Assembly: GCF_003339685.1 (NCBI RefSeq)
Contig: NZ_QPKI01000028.1
Span: forward strand, 1-56,700
Direction of reading: 5' to 3'
Length of the DNA: 56,700 nt
Source: Halomonas sp. DQ26W
GTDB lineage: Bacteria > Pseudomonadota > Gammaproteobacteria > Pseudomonadales > Halomonadaceae
Below, in pieces: positions 56,528 through 56,700 of this stretch; positions within the stretch are counted from its first letter, which is position 1; the number at the start of each line of letters is the position of its first letter. The position numbers and the translations under genes were made by a program. Below the pieces are notes generated by a model. That model searched no databases and was not told the origin of the DNA. It worked only from the letters and a program-made list of their open reading frames with translations.

Positions 56528-56700
56528 TCAGTTACCGCTATACACCTGTGCGGGCAGCCAGGTGGCCAGGGGCTCAAAAAAGAACACCAGCGCCAGCCCC
56601 AGTAGCTGTATGGCCACGAAAGGCGCCACGCCCTTGTAGATGTCGACGGTGGTGATGCCCGGCGGACAGACCCCCTTGATGTAGAACAGTGCGAAGCCCA
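56528..56700 (-). CDS. dctM: TRAP transporter large permease (DctM), C-terminal end only
   Basis: Partial gene entering from the right edge; about 57 residues are visible. GVCPPGITTVDIYKGVAPFV, then a hydrophobic span and FEPLATWLPAQVYSGN, match the end of TRAP dicarboxylate permease large subunits. It ends 22 bases before hbdH. The substrate is unknown. Confidence 0.8.
   Translation of the reverse strand, partial: GFALFYIKGVCPPGITTVDIYKGVAPFVAIQLLGLALVFFFEPLATWLPAQVYSGN

Overview
The window looks like a chromosomal segment of a GC-rich, aerobic gammaproteobacterium, most probably a member of the Halomonadaceae (Halomonas and relatives). This is inferred from protein resemblance and from synteny with the Pseudomonas-type block ispB-rplU-rpmA-obgE-proB-rpsT-murJ-ribF-ileS-lspA-fkpB-ispH-minor pilins. 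No database search was possible. Most of the window is core housekeeping DNA. The accessory interest lies in repeats, gene remnants and regulatory sites.

Layout: (1) 0.3-11 kb: uvrA, a YajR-like MFS transporter, ssb, a degenerate RmlD-like gene coupled to plsC, fabB-fabA, and a PAS-GGDEF-EAL protein. (2) 11-15 kb: photolyase phrB, a MerR/LitR-type regulator, a TIGR01777 nucleotide-sugar-epimerase-like gene and a decayed FAD-oxidoreductase, with TGTACA operator-like sites; this looks like a light-response cluster. (3) 15-19.3 kb: rapA, an Lgt-like/TlpA fusion and a small membrane protein. (4) 19.3-21.9 kb: an ISL3 transposase remnant followed by about 13 tandem copies of a ~170-bp REPIN-like element, ending beside tRNA-Pro(CGG). 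(5) 22-35.4 kb: isoprenoid, ribosome, cell-wall, flavin and translation genes (ispB to ispH). (6) 35.5-38.6 kb: an AT-richer type IV minor pilin operon with an enlarged PilX and no pilY1. (7) 38.7-45.6 kb: an alpha/beta-hydrolase membrane protein, an unknown small gene, and nrdB and nrdA separated by another REPIN-like copy, with paired NrdR boxes upstream of nrdA. (8) 45.7-49.5 kb: a MITE-like element, an RstAB-like two-component system, and metR with a MetR box facing an internally deleted metE remnant. (9) 49.6-56.7 kb: lipoproteins, a cysteine-rich HTH regulator divergent from sodB, azoreductase, tag, a DUF411 protein, gloA, a META-domain lipoprotein, a PAP2 phosphatase, 3-hydroxybutyrate dehydrogenase and the end of a TRAP permease gene.

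The main unexplained structure is the REPIN-like family. One copy lies at the window start, one dispersed copy with inverted terminal repeats lies between obgE and proB, one lies between nrdB and nrdA, and the family is expanded into a tandem array at 19.65-21.89 kb. A second family (29.05 and 34.19 kb) and MITE-like elements (45.72 and 54.15 kb) show that several kinds of small mobile or structural repeats colonise intergenic gaps here.
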